DNA of 64,000 nt. It comes from Bacillus sp. SD088. GTDB taxonomy: Bacteria > Bacillota > Bacilli > Bacillales > Bacillaceae_C. Positions 44,611 through 53,911 of the stretch are shown here, piece by piece. The notes beneath the pieces were generated by a model. That model worked only from the letters and a program-made list of their open reading frames with translations. It was not told the origin of the DNA and did no database searches. The stretch covers positions 1-64,000 of the forward strand of contig NZ_JADIJK010000007.1 of the NCBI RefSeq assembly GCF_017355205.1, in the 5' to 3' direction. The translations under genes were made by a program, and so were the position numbers. Each line of letters starts with the position of its first letter. The stretch's first letter is position 1.

Positions 44611-44644
44611 AATCACAGGCAGATTATCTGCGATTTTTTATTTT
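44611..44644 (+). terminator. erm leader terminator 2
   Basis: GCAGA/TCTGC stem with flanking AATC/GATT pairs and a T-run (GATTTTTTATTTT) ending just before the erm ribosome binding site. In ermK, transcription attenuation through such terminators is established. Confidence 0.6.
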
Positions 44645-44660
44645 GAAAGGAAGAGAAGAG

Positions 44661-45506
44661 ATGACCAAAAGAACTTATAAATTTAGTGGCGAAAAATTGA
44701 GTCGTGGGAAACCTCCCAATTTTTCAGGGCAGCATTTAATGCATAATAAAAGGCTGATTAATGAAATTGTTGACAAAGCAAATGTAAGTCAAAAAGACGT
44801 TGTTTTAGAATTAGGTGCTGGAAAGGGAGCTTTAACAACTGTATTAAATCAACGAGCAGGTAAGGTTCTTGCTGTAGAATATGATGTCAAGTTTGTAGAT
44901 ATTCTCAAACGAAAAACAGCAGATAATCCTAATACCAAAATTCTTCATGAAGATATTATGAAAATCCGTTTGCCAAAAGAAAAGTTTGTCGTTGTATCAA
45001 ATATACCATACTCTATTACAACTCCCATTATGAAAATGCTTTTAAATAAGCCTTCAAGTGGTTTCCAAAAAGGGGTGATTGTTATGGAAATGGGAGCAGC
45101 CAAACGTTTTACGTCAAAATCTGTTAAAGATTATTATGTGTTAGCTTGGAAAATGTGGTTTGACATATGTTATGTCAGAAAAATATCCAGAAACAACTTT
45201 TCTCCACCACCAAAAGTGGATTCCGCAATGATTACAATAACGAGAAAGAAAGAGCCGATTGTACCGCACAAGGATTACCTCATTTTCCTTGGATTGGCAC
45301 AGTATGGCTTAAAACACCCCCAGGCTACGATTGGTGTTGCATTAAAAGGGATATTTACGCCTCCACAGCTAAAACAATTAAGAAGAAATTTGGGTGTGAC
45401 GAATGATACATCAATAGGATTAATGACAGCCAGTCAATGGGGAGTTGTTTTCAATACGATGATTAAATATGTCCACCGGCCTTTATGGCCGAGAGTAAGG
45501 AAATAA
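44661..45506 (+). CDS. erm: Erm(D)-family 23S rRNA (adenine-N6)-methyltransferase
   Basis: This 281-residue enzyme has SAM motif [16 protein letters not shown] (about residues 48-62), the catalytic motif [11 protein letters not shown] (about 114-122) and the family start [14 protein letters not shown]. Sequence and length match the Erm(D)/Erm(34) group of Bacillus, which methylates 23S rRNA A2058 and gives macrolide-lincosamide-streptogramin B resistance. The ATG at 44661 follows GAAAGGAAG by about 6 bases. The upstream leader peptide and terminators indicate drug-inducible expression. No sign of frameshift. Confidence 0.93.
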   Translation: MTKRTYKFSGEKLSRGKPPNFSGQHLMHNKRLINEIVDKANVSQKDVVLELGAGKGALTTVLNQRAGKVLAVEYDVKFVDILKRKTADNPNTKILHEDIMKIRLPKEKFVVVSNIPYSITTPIMKMLLNKPSSGFQKGVIVMEMGAAKRFTSKSVKDYYVLAWKMWFDICYVRKISRNNFSPPPKVDSAMITITRKKEPIVPHKDYLIFLGLAQYGLKHPQATIGVALKGIFTPPQLKQLRRNLGVTNDTSIGLMTASQWGVVFNTMIKYVHRPLWPRVRK

Positions 45507-45535
45507 AGATGAGCGATTTTTAACCAATATCAATT

Positions 45536-45572
45536 AAGGGCGCAAAAAGGGGTAAGGATCGCGCCCTTTCTT
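45536..45572 (+). terminator. terminator of erm gene
   Basis: AAGGGCGC (45536-45543) pairs with GCGCCCTT (45561-45568). Confidence 0.75.
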
Positions 45573-45656
45573 AGCATATGGTAAAACCAGTCTGCTTGAT
45601 CTATTTTTCATAATTTTTTCCATAAAGGAAGTAATGCCTCCATAATTTCTGTTGAA

Positions 45657-45905
45657 TTATTTTAACCCTGCAACACTAAAAGGGCCTTTTATCGTCATTT
45701 GTGAGAGTTTTTCCGCCATGTACTCTGATGAATACTGCATGTCATTCTCCAGCCAATAGGAAATAACCCCTACATACCCGTGTGCCACATAATGAATAAA
45801 CAGTTCTTTAGGGATTTCCATTCTATTAGGGGAAGGGTGATATTTTTCTAGATGATCCAACATATACTCCTCAATAATTTTTAAAAATTGCTGTTGAAAA
45901 GAGGG
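45657..45905 (-). pseudogene. TetR-family regulator, C-terminal remnant
   Basis: The minus-strand frame encodes about 83 residues (FLKIIEEYMLDHLEKYHPS, ELFIHYVAHGYVGVISYWLE, MAEKLSQMT) typical of TetR-family C-terminal ligand domains. The DNA-binding N-terminus is missing and the frame runs into a truncated MFS gene on the other strand. A TetR gene divergent from an MFS pump was probably deleted in the middle, removing both 5' ends. Confidence 0.65.
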
Positions 45906-45919
45906 GATCCCATTCAAAT

Positions 45920-46255
45920 TGTTCAGTCCAAATGGCTAAAATGGGAACCGCGACTGATGATACTACTCGGTTTTTTGATTTTTGCTGGGAGTACAATTAT
46001 TTTTCTTCTTACAAAAGAGCTTCATTTTTACTACTTAGCATTTTTTGTGTTTGGATTAGGTACCGGACTGATGATGACTGGTTCTATGGCTGGTGCTTCT
46101 CTCTCTGTAAGTAAAGCAAAGCAAGGTGAAGTGGCTGGTCTGGTTACAGCAATGCAGGGAGTTTCAGCAATAACCGCTCCTATTCTAAGCACTTCGCTTT
46201 ATCAGATAGATAAACATGTCCCTATGGGGGAATTGTCCTACTAGCAAGCTACTGA
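45920..46255 (+). pseudogene. MFS efflux pump, C-terminal remnant
   Basis: The frame encodes the last membrane segments of an MFS pump (LMILLGFLIFAGSTIIFLLT, FFVFGLGTGLMMTGSMAGAS, VAGLVTAMQGVSAITAPIL), then shifts frame near 46220 (continuing as YGGIVLLASY). The first eight to nine helices are missing. It abuts the TetR remnant on the opposite strand at about 45905-45920. Confidence 0.7.
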
Positions 46256-46432
46256 TTTTGTACATGTTGTACGGATTTCAAGAGAAAGTTTCCAAGAATA
46301 AAATGCAGCAGTCGCACGAATAACTATAAATTCTCGTATCACTTATTTACCAATACTTGGTTGTGGAGACTAAAGTGTGATGAGGGTAAGTAGCATGAAA
46401 TATGTAATGATGAACGATGGAGGTTGAGATGT

Positions 46433-47283
46433 ATGAGTGAAAATGTCATTATATTGAATGATGGTAGAAAGCTTGCGTATGCAGAATATGGCCAGAGTGA
46501 TGGAGAAACTGTCTTTATGCTCCATGGGACGCCAGGCGCACGTTACCAAATCTATGCTACACGACTGGAGTCGATTGCAAAGGGAGGTCCAGTTCAATTA
46601 CGAATTATAGTACCAGAACGGCTTGGGTACGGATTATCAGATGCCCAATCGGGAAGGACTCTTTATGATTGGTGCGAGGATCTTGTAGCTTAAGCCGACG
46701 AAATGGGGATTGAACGTTTTTCGATTGTAGCTGTTTCCGGAGGGACCCCTTAAGCTCTTGCATGCGCGTATAATCTGCCCACCCTTGTACGGAAAATTGT
46801 CGTTGTTATTGGAATGGGTCCGCTCAATATCCTTGGTCAAGAAGATTTCTGTCTCTACACCGAAGAAAAGATTTGTCTTCAGGGGCCTGAATTCACCCGT
46901 GCCTATATCACTCCGATAGCGAATATGACTGATCCTGATCAGTTCGTAGAATATTATATTGCTACTCTTTCAGAATGGGATCGAGCACTTATTTCGGAAG
47001 ACTTGGTTCCCGTTCTTAAACATTCCGCGATCGAAGCGGTTAGGCAAGCAGAAGGAATGGTAGATGATTATGTTATTTTTGGTCAACCTTGGGAAATCCC
47101 GCTGCAAACATGCACCAGTTGCATTTTGGCACAGTGAGGCTTGATCAAGTTATCCCTATTCGCCATGCAGATTACCTGGCTATTATTCCAAACGCGAAAA
47201 TGGATCGAATACAAAACTATGATCATACTGAGTCAATGTTAGTGGTACAACCCGAGCTTTATGGCTTTTTAACCGTAGATTGA
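46433..47283 (+). pseudogene. alpha/beta hydrolase, broken by stops and a frameshift
   Basis: ATG 46433 follows GGAGG by 9 bases. The frame encodes an alpha/beta hydrolase: MLHGTPGARYQ, VPERLGYGLSD, then a TAA at 46691-46693, then FSIVAVSGGTP (where the GxSxG nucleophile is seen as VSGG), a second TAA at 46751-46753, and an intact stretch to 47137. The last part continues one frame over (DQVIPIRHADYLAIIPNAK) to 47283. Two in-frame stops and one shift make it non-functional. Confidence 0.82.
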
Positions 47284-47395
47284 GTGGAAAAGAACTGAGG
47301 TTGCTTATTATCGATTGAACTTACCGTAAGACCTCAATATAAGAGTAGGCGAAAAAGAATTGAAAGTGAAATCCAAATAGATAAGGAGCAATCCA

Positions 47396-47851
47396 GTGAA
47401 TCCTAATCATATTTTTTATAAAAAGTTGAGTCATGGGGATGAAAGTGATTTTTACGAGCTCGTTTTATTATTTAATGAAGTATTTGAGACTAAAAATAGC
47501 GTGAATAAGAAGAATATCGGACGTTTGTTGAATAATTCTACCTTTGTATGCTTTGTAGCTTATATTGATCAAAAGATTGTAGGGGGAATAACCGCATATG
47601 AATTGGAGATGTATGACCAAGAGGGATCCTCCATGTATATATATGATTTGGCGATCAGTAAAGAGCATCAGCGTAATGGAATTGGAAGTAAGTTAGTGAA
47701 TGAAATAATGGATTATTGTAGATCAAATGGGATAAAAGATATGTTTGTGCAAGCTGACGGCGTTGATCAACATGCTATTCAATTTTACAAAAAAATCGGT
47801 GGTGAGCAATCTAGAACATTTCACTTTTCTTTTAATCTATCCAATGACTAA
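47396..47851 (+). CDS. AAC(3)-I-like GNAT acetyltransferase
   Basis: This 151-residue protein aligns along its length with AAC(3)-I aminoglycoside acetyltransferases: LLNNSTFVCFVAYIDQKIVG, MYIYDLAISKEHQRNGIGSK (acetyl-CoA loop QRNGIG) and FVQADGVDQHAIQFYKKIG. These enzymes modify gentamicin-type drugs at the 3-amino group. Whether this chromosomal-type homologue confers resistance cannot be judged from sequence. The start is GTG at 47396 after AAGGAGCAA. Confidence 0.78.
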   Translation: MNPNHIFYKKLSHGDESDFYELVLLFNEVFETKNSVNKKNIGRLLNNSTFVCFVAYIDQKIVGGITAYELEMYDQEGSSMYIYDLAISKEHQRNGIGSKLVNEIMDYCRSNGIKDMFVQADGVDQHAIQFYKKIGGEQSRTFHFSFNLSND

Positions 47852-47939
47852 TTGAATCATCAAAATAAGTAATAATTGAAAAATAGTAATGATTCACCTA
47901 AAATTTGAATTAGCTTTAATTGATTAGAAGGTGATGCCA

Positions 47940-48293
47940 TTGAGCAGAGAAACTATTTTAGATTATGCAAAAAGAAAATATGATACGGAACCTGATTATC
48001 CTTGGGGTAAATTAACCGACTATGCTGTACTCAGACATAAGAAAAATAACAAATGGTATGGGTTGCTTATGAATGTGGACAGAAATAAATTGAGTATTGA
48101 AGGAGAGGGAGAAACGGGCATACTGAATGTTAAATGTGATCCAGAATTAGCTAGCATCCTAAGAAAAGAGAATGCAATATTACCTGCTTATCATATGAAT
48201 AAAAAACACTGGATTAGTATTGTATTGGATGGTTCTGTTTCAAATGAAGAAATTTTTCACCTCTTAGATTTGAGCTACGATTTAACGCAGTAA
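47940..48293 (+). CDS. MmcQ/YjbR family protein
   Basis: This roughly 117-residue protein has the YjbR fold signature PDYPWGKLTDYAVLRHKKNNKWYGLLMNV (quoted in part: PWGKLTDYAVLRHKKN) and a C-terminal AYHMNKKHWISIVLDGS. The TTG at 47940 is preferred because AAGGTG lies 6-7 bases before it; GTG 47931 and ATG 47934 overlap that site. The stop TAA (48291-48293) is part of the TAATA target duplication of the transposon, so the insertion lies right at the gene's end and separates it from its terminator at 54587. Confidence 0.75.
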   Translation: MSRETILDYAKRKYDTEPDYPWGKLTDYAVLRHKKNNKWYGLLMNVDRNKLSIEGEGETGILNVKCDPELASILRKENAILPAYHMNKKHWISIVLDGSVSNEEIFHLLDLSYDLTQ

Positions 48294-48295
48294 TA
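48291..48295. repeat. left target site duplication TAATA
   Basis: TAATA immediately precedes the left terminal repeat and recurs immediately after the right one (54570-54574). Confidence 0.88.
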
Positions 48296-48345
48296 GGGGG
48301 AAAAGTAGCATCTGTCGATTTTGGGGCCGTCTGTCCAATAAATGG
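48296..48345. repeat. left terminal inverted repeat
   Basis: Starts GGGGGAAAAGTAGCATC and ends TCTGTCCAATAAATGG; 45 of 50 positions match the reverse complement of 54520-54569. Confidence 0.9.
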
Positions 48346-48371
48346 AATTAATCCCATCATTGATGGGATTT

Positions 48372-51281
48372 CTACAAGGCGAGTCGCTGATCCAGATCAA
48401 ATCGACCATAGGGAGTAATATGGTTATAAATTAAAGGAGTAAGAGCACGTAAATCCTCATGCGTCATCTTCTTAAGCCATCTTTGTTCCTTCATTGTGTT
48501 TTGGATTTTCAATGTGTTGATATACACCAAACAGTTCTGAAGAAGCTGAAGAGATCTTATTGCGATTTCCTGATCTTCGACCTGGTTTTTTTGAATTTCA
48601 CCATTGTTTCCGAAGAAGATAAACTCAATCGCAGAGTTCCAGTTTTCTACGACGTTTAGCCCCTCTTGAATCTCCTGTCTAATTTCTTCGTGAATTAAGT
48701 AATCGCATAAGAAAATAGTTTTGACAACTTTTCCGAGTTCATTCAATGCTTTATAAACAGGATGACGTTTGTTTTTACTAAACCGTTTTAAGATCGCTTC
48801 TGTTTCAGCCGTATTAAATTTTAAAGCTGTATCATACTTCACCATTTGATCATACTGCTGCCGAATGAGATCCCAATCAATGGGTTTTTGCGCGATAACC
48901 GGTGACAAATTTGGATAGGGATCAGTCATGCCATGGTGCGGTTTATACAATTTTTGTCGTCCAATATTTTTAAAACGAGGCATAAGTTTAAATCCTAACA
49001 GGTGGCAAAAGGCAAACCCTATTTCACTTTGACCGTGGGTATCGACATAGTTACGATCCACATCTTTGTCCGTCGCATGATGCAGAAGGCATTGAATCAT
49101 TGAAGCTACTTCCGATGATAAACATGTTTTTAATTGAGAGTGAAAACAGACAGACTGTTTTTCAACGTGCCAATAAATCATAACACCTGTACCGCGATAG
49201 CGAGGATGCCATTGACTCATCAGGTTCTGATCCCAAGCACCGATCTTTTTGGAATCAGAAGCACAAGATGTTGTCGCGTGCCCCCATACGTCTTCCAAAC
49301 GCTCTTTTAGAATGGCATTTACCACTTGAACATTAGCTGCCTTTAGGTTTTCAGGATGGATATACTTTCGTTTCACATAAAGCAAGTTGTCATAAGTGAC
49401 ATCAGGATTCCCTGCAGCCATCCGTTTTAACCCCATGTTGGTTCCCAGTCCGTACAAACATAACAGTAGTCGCTTTTGAATGATTGCTCGATCCAGCCGT
49501 TCGTAAGTCCGTTTCCTTAAAAATATCAATCAGTTTCAACAGCCACCAACGCTTCGCTACCACTTGTTTAAATTGACCAATCCGTTCCGGTTCCTGTTGG
49601 GGTTCCAGGGGCGAGACGGAAATCCAGCCATTACGATGGTTCGTTATCGAGACTTTCGGGTTCTTCGGAATTGTTTGATTCAGTTGCCCTAACTTGTTGT
49701 GTAATTCATTCTGAAACTTCGAGATGATCGGCTCCACATCCATGGAAAGTCCCAGGGCATCATAATATTCCTGCCGCTTTTCCTCAAAGTCGAGGGGTAA
49801 ATCTTCGTCAGGGTCCCGATATCGATCAGCGCCTACGACCCAAATTTCTTTACATCGAAGTTTATCTCTCAAGGATTGCAAGATGGCAATTTCATAATTG
49901 ATGCGATTGACCCTCGGGTTTCCTTTCGTAGCTTTCTCAAGAACAACCTTCATAAATTTCGGGGAATCACTTCGTTAATTGGGACATCATTGTCAATGGG
50001 AAAATACTTTTGTTTGGTTCCTATGTATCTTTTCACTAGATCTAACGCTTCAATCACAGGCCGGTGTTTAGGGTTGTTTGAACGGAATTCCAAAATACGT
50101 AACAGCTCGGAAATCGCCGCGCGATAAGAATGACTGTAGGAGCTCCGCATTTTGTAATATACTTTTTCTCGATAGACATTCTTATTATACTTGAGTTCTT
50201 TCAACAGATCCTGTGCGGTTTCTTCGTCCATGACCGAGAATAAAACGTCCTTGACGACATGCTCTTGGTTATCCAACATGTTTTCAAGCAACGTGGCCAG
50301 AATGTTATTTTTTCCGCGAACGCGTTTGATTCTTTCAACAACTCCCGATCCACTTTCTTTTCAGCGTGCCCGTTAATATTATGCGTAATCGTCATCAGTA
50401 GTTCAACTAACGAATCCGTAATCTTCCGGCAACGGGACCAAAAGAAAGCCGATAACAAGGTATAGCGAACTTCTGGAGGATGGCGGCGATGTTCACTCGC
50501 CTTTTCAGAGATTGATCTCAACCGATACTTTCGCAACATCTTGGAAGGAATATGACTAAATAGATCATGGGGAAGTTCCAACTTTTTTAAGTCTTTTAGC
50601 TTTTTAATCTCCCATTCCAAGGTCTTTTTGCTTGCCCGTCCGGGTCCCATATTAATTTGGCTGAAGGTCATTCTTTCCCTATCCTCGGGCTGTGTATCTT
50701 CTATGAATTCATCATCCATATCTGCCCACGCTTTCACGGAGGCATCCATTCGTTTCTTTGATACCTCAGATAATCTTTGAAGCGTTTCTTCATAAAACTT
50801 TTGCTCATGCCGATGAATCGATGATTTGATCATCGTGTCGGATCGCATTGTGTGATGGTGGCTCAATCTCCGTTGGCGAAACGTTACCAGCACTTTTTCC
50901 TTCAATGATTCCTCTTCCTGCGTATGATCGAGTACATTTTCTATTAACCAACGTGAAATAACTTTAACATCTTGATGAGAATGTTCTCGAAACCCGAAGT
51001 ATTGACGAATTTCAGCCCGGTGCCGCTTAATAGAACGCCCTTCCCAGGAGTAGTGCTTTCATTGACCAGCAGAGATGTTAAGCTGTTTCGCTAGGTAATT
51101 GATGATTGAGAAAGGAATTGATGAGGGTTTCATAGGAAAACGAGCTTCCTGTTGAAAATATTTTAACAGCAACAGCAAAGCCAAGTTGCGTATTTATGTT
51201 CTTATTGCCTATCAGCCTTTTTTCAGCCGGCAGTAAAACAAAATGTTCAACTAATTCTTCTTCCGTCCACTGACTTTTCAT
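48372..51281 (-). pseudogene. tnpA: Tn3-family transposase, multiply frameshifted
   Basis: The N-terminus (from ATG 51281, ribosome binding site GAGGGGG) reads SQWTEEELVEHFVLLPAEKR, the usual TnpA start. The coding frame then changes near 51090, 50300, 49950 and 49500, with an in-frame TGA near 51062. The pieces together cover a normal TnpA of about 970 residues. The catalytic DDE region is still recognisable: CASDSKKIGAWDQNLMSQWH, DRNYVDTHGQSEIGFAF and EFIFFGNNGEI. It is not expected to be active. Remarkably, the end repeats stay well conserved. Confidence 0.88.
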
Positions 51282-51319
51282 CTTACATCATCCCCCTCAA
51301 ATAGCAGACGTACGTATTT

Positions 51320-51604
51320 TTATAAAACCGACCAAATCATTTTACTGTTTATAACCTTTCTAATATCATTACAAATCGATTCAGCTATTTTCTCAACTGT
51401 AACGTCTCCTTGAATGCATGCACCTAGATGCTCTCCCCAAGCGTCGACGTCAACAATATCTCTCAAGATTTCATGATAGAGATCAAAAAGTTCATTATTT
51501 AACTCAACCCCTAAAGCATACAATGCGGAATCTAGTTCGAATCTCTTCATTTCAGCAACGATTAATCTAATAATCAATTCTTTTAAAGCACATTCACAAT
51601 TCAT
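51320..51604 (-). CDS. small unknown protein within transposon
   Basis: This 94-residue, mostly helical and acidic protein starts MNCECALKELIIRLIVAEMK and lies 38 bp upstream of tnpA on the same strand. No family is recognised. Its position inside the element and absence elsewhere in the window suggest it is transposon cargo or an accessory gene. A GGTGAT site is upstream. Confidence 0.5.
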   Translation of the reverse strand: MNCECALKELIIRLIVAEMKRFELDSALYALGVELNNELFDLYHEILRDIVDVDAWGEHLGACIQGDVTVEKIAESICNDIRKVINSKMIWSVL

Positions 51605-51742
51605 AGTGATATCACCGCACCTTCTATTGAGAACAGTTTGTTTACAAAGGTTGAACTTTTTCCAAAAACGCCCTGAACCCTGTGTGATTAATTAATAATT
51701 GGGGTAGATTCTTTGGGGGATAAGGTGTAATGATTAAAACGA

Positions 51743-51770
51743 AACCGTCTTAACTAGGCTTAAGACGGTT
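51743..51770 (-). terminator. terminator of passenger genes
   Basis: AACCGTCTTAA (51743-51753) and TTAAGACGGTT (51760-51770) form an 11-bp stem; on the minus strand T-rich sequence follows. It ends transcription from the DUF899/hydrolase pair. Confidence 0.65.
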
Positions 51771-51830
51771 AAGTAAGACGCTTATTATAAAGCAATTGTG
51801 CTTCGATGACACTGGAGCAAAATGAAACAC

Positions 51831-52580
51831 TTACAAGTGGCTCTCTCCCGCATTGCAACAGGAGTCCGAACCTTTAGAGTGATCGTATTCGTCATGGAGG
51901 CGCCACCACTCGTACCGCGGGGTTTGCGGCCATCCCTCGGGCGAGTCCTCCCAGTCCTCCTGTCGGCCGAACGGTGTCATGTCAAGCCAGTTGTACGTGC
52001 CGAAAAGAATGTCGGTCCCGCGGTCCGTTGTGTGGTAAGTGTGAAAGACGTGGTCGTTATCCCAGAGGAAGACACTCACACCACCCTGCTCGCCACCTTC
52101 GTGGGTGGCCCCAAAGTCGTAGTTGAAATCGGTGCCGTACGAGGAATACCAGGGGACCGTCCAACCCATGCGCCGTTTATACGGCTTAATCTGCGACAGT
52201 GGAGCCCGGGACACCAATACCAAGGTGGTGTCTCGGGCATGCATATGGGCTAAGTGGCCGATGTTGTCAACTAAAAACGAGCAGCCTGGACAGCGGTGAT
52301 CCGAACCCGGTTCCAACATGAAGTGATAGACGATGAGCTGGCGTCGCCCGTCAAATAGGTCGAGTAAACTTGCTTTGCCGTCCGGACCCTCAAATGCATA
52401 GTCCTTATCAATTCGAACCATCGGTAACCTGCGCCGCTCCGCGGCCAACCCATCTTGCGCACGTCTAGCTTCCTTCTCCTTGACGAGAAGCTCCTTACGC
52501 GCTGTGAGCCACTCGTCTTGAGAGACAACTTTTGGAAGTGCAATCTTGTTTTTTGCTAAATTAATGTTTTCCTTGTTCAT
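51831..52580 (-). CDS. DUF899 thioredoxin-like protein (transposon cargo)
   Basis: This 249-residue protein has the DUF899 start VSQDEWLTARKELLVKEKEA and a thioredoxin-fold core with the PGCSF motif in HRCPGCSFLVDNIGHLAH (about residues 95-112) and WLDMTPFGRQED near the C-terminus. The family is usually linked to uncharacterised redox or detoxification roles. GC content is far above the host average. It is the downstream of two passenger genes on the minus strand, 173 bp apart from the hydrolase gene. Confidence 0.85.
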   Translation of the reverse strand: MNKENINLAKNKIALPKVVSQDEWLTARKELLVKEKEARRAQDGLAAERRRLPMVRIDKDYAFEGPDGKASLLDLFDGRRQLIVYHFMLEPGSDHRCPGCSFLVDNIGHLAHMHARDTTLVLVSRAPLSQIKPYKRRMGWTVPWYSSYGTDFNYDFGATHEGGEQGGVSVFLWDNDHVFHTYHTTDRGTDILFGTYNWLDMTPFGRQEDWEDSPEGWPQTPRYEWWRLHDEYDHSKGSDSCCNAGESHL

Positions 52581-52753
52581 TGTAATCGTCCTTTCTCTTA
52601 TAAGATGTAGTTGATACCGAATACTTAGGCATAGGGCTTAATAAAGTTCGGTCGAGTTGTCCGTCCGAATCGACGGATCTGCTGACCAGTACCATTTTCA
52701 AGGCTCCTTAGTTGCTGAAGTGGGGAAGACCATTCGGCTCGCTTCAATGAATG

Positions 52754-53623
52754 TTAATCGCCCGACGTGTGCCGCAAAATGGCAGGTACGACCACGTCCC
52801 AGACCGCCCGAGGCAGTTCGTGTCCCATCTGTTCCAAGGCAATCAATTGGGCATCAGGAATCTCCTTCTCTAGTGCAAGGGCATTGCCGTAGGGAAAGAA
52901 AGGGTCCTCGATGCCATGAATCACGAGTGCAGGGGCACTCACCTCTCCGAGTCGTTCCCTCCAACGATCTCCCTTGTCAATTAGAGGTGGGTTTTTCATA
53001 CTCGAAACAATGTTTGCGGCTCGATCGAATATGCGACATGCAAGGTCATATTTAGTCGCTTTGTCAAAGAACTGTGAATTGGAAAGTGCACATTGAAAAT
53101 CGACAATGTAATCGATCACTTCCGCCCGATTTGACCAGTCTGGCCCCGGCGCTTTTCCAATGTGTGCCATGAACTCCTCCGTATGTTCTGGAAGGTCGGG
53201 ATCAGTAGGACCATGAGCGTTGGGTCTTGTTGAAATCAGAGTTAATGATGTTACCCGATCAGGATAATCAAGTGCCACCAGTTGGCCAATCCATCCTCCT
53301 ACTCCGAAACCTACGAGATTGGCGTTGGTCAGGCCGAAGGTGTCGAGCAGGCCGACGACGTCCGCAACCAGGTCGCGGAGGCTGTACTGCGGATCCCCCG
53401 GCTCGCAGGTGACAGATCGGCCGAAGTCGCGGGTGTCATAGCGAATAACGAATCGGGAGCCTGCTGCGAGGCGCTCGCAGAACACGTCCTCCCACCAGTG
53501 CATTGAGCAAGTCAACGGCGCGCCGCTAATAAGGATGATCGCCGGATCCGCGGGATTTCCGAAAGTCTCGACGCAGAGGTCGACCCCGTTAGCTTGGACT
53601 ATCCTTTCGTTGTTATATGTCAT
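52754..53623 (-). CDS. alpha/beta hydrolase lacking nucleophile Ser (transposon cargo)
   Basis: This 289-residue alpha/beta hydrolase-fold protein begins MTYNNERIVQANGVDLCVE after AAAGGAGGAG. It keeps IILISGAPLT, RYDTRDFGRSVTCEPGDP, a late Asp (HGIEDPFFP) and His (EQMGHELP), like the RdmC/EstT-related group. The nucleophile elbow, however, is VGFGVGG: residue 107 is Gly (codon 53303-53305) where Ser is expected. It may be catalytically dead or use another chemistry. GC content is high, as for the DUF899 gene. Confidence 0.82.
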   Translation of the reverse strand: MTYNNERIVQANGVDLCVETFGNPADPAIILISGAPLTCSMHWWEDVFCERLAAGSRFVIRYDTRDFGRSVTCEPGDPQYSLRDLVADVVGLLDTFGLTNANLVGFGVGGWIGQLVALDYPDRVTSLTLISTRPNAHGPTDPDLPEHTEEFMAHIGKAPGPDWSNRAEVIDYIVDFQCALSNSQFFDKATKYDLACRIFDRAANIVSSMKNPPLIDKGDRWRERLGEVSAPALVIHGIEDPFFPYGNALALEKEIPDAQLIALEQMGHELPRAVWDVVVPAILRHTSGD

Positions 53624-53911
53624 ATCATTTCTCCTCCTTTGTATTGTTTGTCGGCTTGCTTCCTTTGGTATTGTTTTGATCATTTCTATCTAGATCAACC
53701 CTTTTCATAAGATTATCATATACACTTGCTGAATATTTCTTTTCGATTGCTCAGTTATAACCTTAGTATATAAAACGGTCGTTTTGTGTCCTTTATAGAA
53801 AATCACAAAAATCATTTAAAAAAGCTATTTATTCCGTTTATAAACTCGTCTATAATTCAAAGTATATAAATTCATTTTAAAAACCTTTTTATAGACAGGA
53901 GAAGCGGAAAA
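53624..53911. other. probable resolution (res) region of transposon
   Basis: AT-rich 288 bp between the passenger hydrolase and tnpR. Several imperfect TATAAA...TATA half-site-like motifs (near 53770-53800, 53838-53862 and 53870-53895) precede the resolvase gene, the usual position of res subsites I-III in Tn3-family elements. The assignment is by position and repeated motifs only. Confidence 0.4.

Noticed and set aside
51822-52253. Long plus-strand frame overlapping the DUF899 gene
   Set aside because: GC-rich antisense shadow of the DUF899 gene without ribosome binding site or domain.
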